Positions 61,308-64,000 of a stretch of DNA of 64,000 nt are shown here, one piece after another. The position numbers were made by a program, and so were the translations under genes. The stretch is taken from positions 3,248,897 to 3,312,896 of the forward strand of contig CP051243.1 of NCBI GenBank assembly GCA_017795025.1, written 5' to 3'. The stretch is from Flavobacteriales bacterium (GTDB taxonomy: Bacteria; Bacteroidota; Bacteroidia; Flavobacteriales; Schleiferiaceae). The notes beneath the pieces are model-generated. The model ran no database searches. It saw nothing but the letters and a program-made list of their open reading frames with translations, and had not been told where the DNA came from. Each line of letters starts with the position of its first letter. Position 1 is the stretch's first letter.

Positions 61308-61832
61308 TTACAACAGTTTCTTGCTGTAATCCCAAAGTACGATACCCGCGCTTACAGCGATGTTTAAAGAGTGCTTCGTTCCGAATTGGGGTATTTCTAT
61401 AGCGCCATCACAAAAGGCCAAGACCTCGTCACTTACGCCGCTTACCTCATTGCCGAAAATGAATAGCTGCTTTAGGTTCAGGTTTGGTTCCCATTTTTGC
61501 AGTTCCACAGAACCCTCACATTGTTCAATAGCCCAAATTTGGTAGCCTTCATCTTTGAGTTTAGCTAAATTGGAAAGTCCGTTGGGAAGAGCTTCCCATT
61601 CCACAGAATCGGTAGCGCCCAAGGCAGTTTTCCGCATTTCCTTGCTTGGCTCTGGACTAAGGCCACCTAAGTATATCTTTTGACAACGAAAGGCATCAGC
61701 CGTCCGGAAAATGGACCCCACATTTAACAAACTACGGACCTCATCTAGCGCTATTTCAAAAGGGAATTTCTTTTCAGATTTAAACTCTTCTACACTTAAG
61801 CGATTAAGCTCGCTCATACGCAGCTTTCTCAT
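61308..61832 (-). CDS. TrmH-type (SpoU) RNA ribose methyltransferase
   Basis: A 174-residue protein with the SPOUT knot fold. DEVRSLLNVGSIFRTADAF is motif 1, LFIFGNEVSGVSDEVL motif 2, and IPQFGTKHSLNIAVSAGIVLWDY motif 3 (AdoMet pocket and dimer). It methylates the 2'-OH of a ribose in tRNA or rRNA; the position is unknown. The ATG at 61832 (MRKLRMSELNRLSVEEFK) is preferred; two in-frame ATGs at 61838 and 61817 remain possible. It is divergent from mutS. Confidence 0.9.
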   Translation of the reverse strand: MRKLRMSELNRLSVEEFKSEKKFPFEIALDEVRSLLNVGSIFRTADAFRCQKIYLGGLSPEPSKEMRKTALGATDSVEWEALPNGLSNLAKLKDEGYQIWAIEQCEGSVELQKWEPNLNLKQLFIFGNEVSGVSDEVLAFCDGAIEIPQFGTKHSLNIAVSAGIVLWDYSKKLL

Positions 61833-61871
61833 TGTCATTCGTATTTTAGCTTGACCGCAAATTAATTCAAA

Positions 61872-64000
61872 TTGGCCGCTAAAAAGAAGACCCAAACCCC
61901 TTTAATGCAACAGTATAACGAGATTAAGCAAAAGCATCCAGATGCTATATTGCTTTTTCGAGTGGGTGATTTTTATGAAACCTTTGGAGAGGACGCCATT
62001 GCGGCCAGCAGGATCCTAGATATTGTGCTAACAAAGCGTTCTAACGGGGCGGCGGCAGATATTGAGCTGGCTGGATTTCCCCATCACGCCTTAGACACTT
62101 ACCTCCCTAAACTGGTTCGGGCCGGTAAAAGGGTGGCCATTTGTGATCAACTAGAAGATCCTAAGCAGACTAAAAAAATTGTAAAACGTGGCATCACGGA
62201 GCTGGTTACGCCAGGTTTAACTACCCACGATCAAGTCTTAAATAGTCGATCCAATAATTTTTTGTGTGCCCTGCATTTAAGTAGTACAATTCAAGGTGCG
62301 GCATTTTGCGATATCTCCACCGGTGAGATTTTCGTAGCACAAGGGAATCATGAGCAAATAGACAAGCTCATTCAAAGCTTGCGGCCTGCAGAGATTATTT
62401 ATTCCAAGGCCAAGCGACGTTTGTTCGAAGAAGTATTCGATAGTAAAACGTATTCCTTTGCTTTGGATGAATGGATTTTTCAGTATGATTTCGGGGCGCA
62501 GCATATTTTAGATCATTTTAAGGTGAACTCCTTAAAGGGTTTTGGGATAGACGCGATGGAAGAGGCGGTAATAGCCTGTGGGGCGATTTTTCATTACTTA
62601 AAGGAAACCCATCATCACCGAATTGATCATCTGCAATCTATTCACCGAATTGAGAATAGAGATTATGTGTGGATGGATCGCTTTACGGTGCGTAATTTAG
62701 AGTTATTCGACTCCAATGCCCCAGGAGGAACTAGCTTATTGGAGGTAATTAATAAAACTTGCTCCCCAATGGGTTCGCGTATGTTGCAACGCTGGTTGGC
62801 CATGCCCTTGATAGATTTGGAAGCCCTTAATTTACGGCAACAAAGAGTGGAGGATTTTTATCAGGCTCCGGACTTGCTCGAGAAAGTGAGGGAGGCCCTT
62901 TCCGCCATTTTTGACTTGGAACGTTTGGCAGTTAAGGTAAGTACTGCTAAGGCACTTCCTAAGGAATTAATACAATTAAAACGCGCGCTGCAGCTTACCA
63001 ATGAGCTTGCCGCCTATTGCGCTGAAAGTGATTCTTCCTTAGTTCAATTAGCAGCGTCCATTGACCCCTTAAAGAATAGCATTGCAAGAATTGCAGGTAC
63101 TTTAAAAGAAGAGCCTCAAAACAATCTGGCCAAGGGAGAGTACATTTTAGAAGGTGTGTCAGAGGAGCTAGACGAGTACCGTGAACTAATGTATCACGGA
63201 AAGGATCGCTTGCTCGAAATACAGAAAAGGGAGGCAGAGGCAACCGGGATTGCAAATTTGAAAGTGGCCTTTAATAATGTTTTTGGTTACTATCTAGAAG
63301 TGCGTAATTCCCACAAGGATAAAGTTCCGGAGACTTGGGTGCGAAAGCAAACACTGGTGAATGCCGAACGCTATATTACGCAGGAGTTAAAAGAGTATGA
63401 GCAAAAGATTTTAGAGGCAGAGGAGAAAACGGTGGTGCTCGAACAGGCTATCTATTCCGATTTGCTAAAAGATTTAATGCAAGTCCTAGATCGTATTCAA
63501 CAAAACGCAAAAATTTTAGCGGAGATTGACTGTCTTGCCGGTTTCGCCTTTTTAGCGCAAAAGAATAATTACAAGCGCCCTGAAATAAACTCCGGATCAG
63601 TCCTACACATTGTTGGCGGTAGGCATCCTGTAATTGAAAGAAGTTTAGCGGCAGATCAAGAATACATTAGCAATGATTTGATTTTGGATCAAGAGAGTCA
63701 ACAATTGTTAATGATTACCGGGCCGAATATGAGTGGTAAATCGGCCTTGCTCCGTCAAACGGCCTTAATATGTTTGATGGCTCAAATTGGAAGCTTTGTT
63801 CCAGCAGAGGAAGCAAAACTCGCTTACTTGGATAAAATATTTGTAAGGGTAGGGGCTTCCGATAATATCTCACAAGGGGAATCTACCTTCATGGTGGAGA
63901 TGAATGAAACCGCCTCGATTTTAAATAATCTTTCCGAGCGAAGTTTGATACTCCTTGATGAAATTGGCCGCGGAACAAGTACCTATGATGGTATAAGCAT
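61872..64000 (+). CDS. mutS: DNA mismatch repair protein MutS, C-terminus outside window
   Basis: 709 codons are visible before the window ends. The N-terminus starts with TTG at 61872 (AAKKKTQTPLMQQYNEIK); an in-frame TAA at 61863-61865 excludes an earlier start, and the ATG at 61905 would lose conserved residues. The mismatch-binding motif VGDFYETFGEDA is FYE (Phe wedge, Glu). The Walker A ITGPNMSGKS and Walker B LLDEIGRGTSTYDGIS are intact. It recognises mismatches and recruits MutL. The rest of the ATPase domain and C-terminus are missing here. Confidence 0.97.
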   Translation, partial: MAAKKKTQTPLMQQYNEIKQKHPDAILLFRVGDFYETFGEDAIAASRILDIVLTKRSNGAAADIELAGFPHHALDTYLPKLVRAGKRVAICDQLEDPKQTKKIVKRGITELVTPGLTTHDQVLNSRSNNFLCALHLSSTIQGAAFCDISTGEIFVAQGNHEQIDKLIQSLRPAEIIYSKAKRRLFEEVFDSKTYSFALDEWIFQYDFGAQHILDHFKVNSLKGFGIDAMEEAVIACGAIFHYLKETHHHRIDHLQSIHRIENRDYVWMDRFTVRNLELFDSNAPGGTSLLEVINKTCSPMGSRMLQRWLAMPLIDLEALNLRQQRVEDFYQAPDLLEKVREALSAIFDLERLAVKVSTAKALPKELIQLKRALQLTNELAAYCAESDSSLVQLAASIDPLKNSIARIAGTLKEEPQNNLAKGEYILEGVSEELDEYRELMYHGKDRLLEIQKREAEATGIANLKVAFNNVFGYYLEVRNSHKDKVPETWVRKQTLVNAERYITQELKEYEQKILEAEEKTVVLEQAIYSDLLKDLMQVLDRIQQNAKILAEIDCLAGFAFLAQKNNYKRPEINSGSVLHIVGGRHPVIERSLAADQEYISNDLILDQESQQLLMITGPNMSGKSALLRQTALICLMAQIGSFVPAEEAKLAYLDKIFVRVGASDNISQGESTFMVEMNETASILNNLSERSLILLDEIGRGTSTYDGIS

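Noticed and set aside
1-64000. Insertion sequences, prophage, integrases, toxin-antitoxin pairs or anti-phage defence genes
   Set aside because: I looked for transposases, recombinases, phage structural proteins and defence domains in both strands and saw none; the visible genes are housekeeping and envelope functions.

Overview
The window is a gene-dense stretch of a Bacteroidota chromosome, most likely from a marine-type member of the Flavobacteriales or a close relative. The signs are outer-membrane proteins with type IX secretion (T9SS) style C-termini, a PorV/PorQ-family protein, TonB-dependent receptors paired with DUF4249 or metal-binding partners, a HYC_CC_PP protein, a GT3-type glycogen synthase, a K+-type membrane pyrophosphatase, and sixteen copies of the Bacteroidota -7 promoter element TAnnTTTG at gene starts. 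I see no phage, insertion sequence, integron or CRISPR array. The window is cut at both ends: a large secreted protein on the left and mutS on the right.

Layout. 1-4.1 kb: a secreted giant with a PorV/PorQ-family partner. 4.2-8.0 kb: greA, a HIT hydrolase, ruvC, a family 2 glycosyltransferase and a YbdG-type MscS channel. 8.0-11.3 kb: a DUF4249 lipoprotein and its TonB-dependent receptor. 11.4-15.2 kb: a Prc-type protease overlapping an oligopeptide-type permease, then a small membrane protein. 15.3-18.6 kb (minus): flavin reductase, DUF3127, AtoE-type fatty-acid transporter and aat as one tight operon. 18.76 kb: tRNA-Leu(UAG). 18.9-26.6 kb (minus): a LamG/T9SS protein, TonB, and an 1813-residue adhesin-like T9SS cargo. 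26.8-29.6 kb: a Crp/Fnr regulator, a cysteine-dioxygenase-like protein, a rhodanese and a nucleoid-associated protein. 29.6-32.7 kb (minus): a putative metal (copper) module of HYC_CC_PP protein, HMA protein and TonB receptor. 32.8-37.6 kb: a SPOR-tailed outer-membrane barrel, tig, clpP and clpX. 37.6-40.4 kb (minus): thyA, a TonB-like protein and folA. 40.5-47.3 kb: glycogen synthase, then a minus-strand operon etfB-etfA-bifunctional nuclease-CNT transporter-lipoprotein. 47.4-51.1 kb: pdhB and hppA. 51.3-59.7 kb: deoxynucleoside kinase, a beta-propeller-like protein plus a GH3-family enzyme, DUF2797, a membrane protein, a queuosine-precursor transporter, sppA, folK and a second deoxynucleoside kinase. 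59.8-64 kb: an OmpA-family protein, a TrmH-type methyltransferase and mutS.

How the genes work together. Most are housekeeping: protein quality control (tig, clpP, clpX, prc, sppA), nucleotide and folate supply (thyA, folA, folK, two dNKs), energy conversion (etfAB, pdhB, hppA), repair (ruvC, mutS) and envelope biogenesis. The accessory flavour lies in the secreted and outer-membrane genes. Neighbours are packed closely: four convergent pairs share a 4-base double stop, and several operon genes overlap by 1-8 bases.

The points most worth following up are the compact metal-handling operon at 29.65-32.75 kb, a periplasm-facing C-terminal domain of about 140 residues on the membrane pyrophosphatase, a cysteine-dioxygenase-like enzyme lacking the usual second iron-ligand histidine, a secreted TonB-like protein between thyA and folA, and a structured-looking intergenic element near 51.2-51.33 kb. 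All functional calls rest on reading motifs in the sequence; no database search was run.
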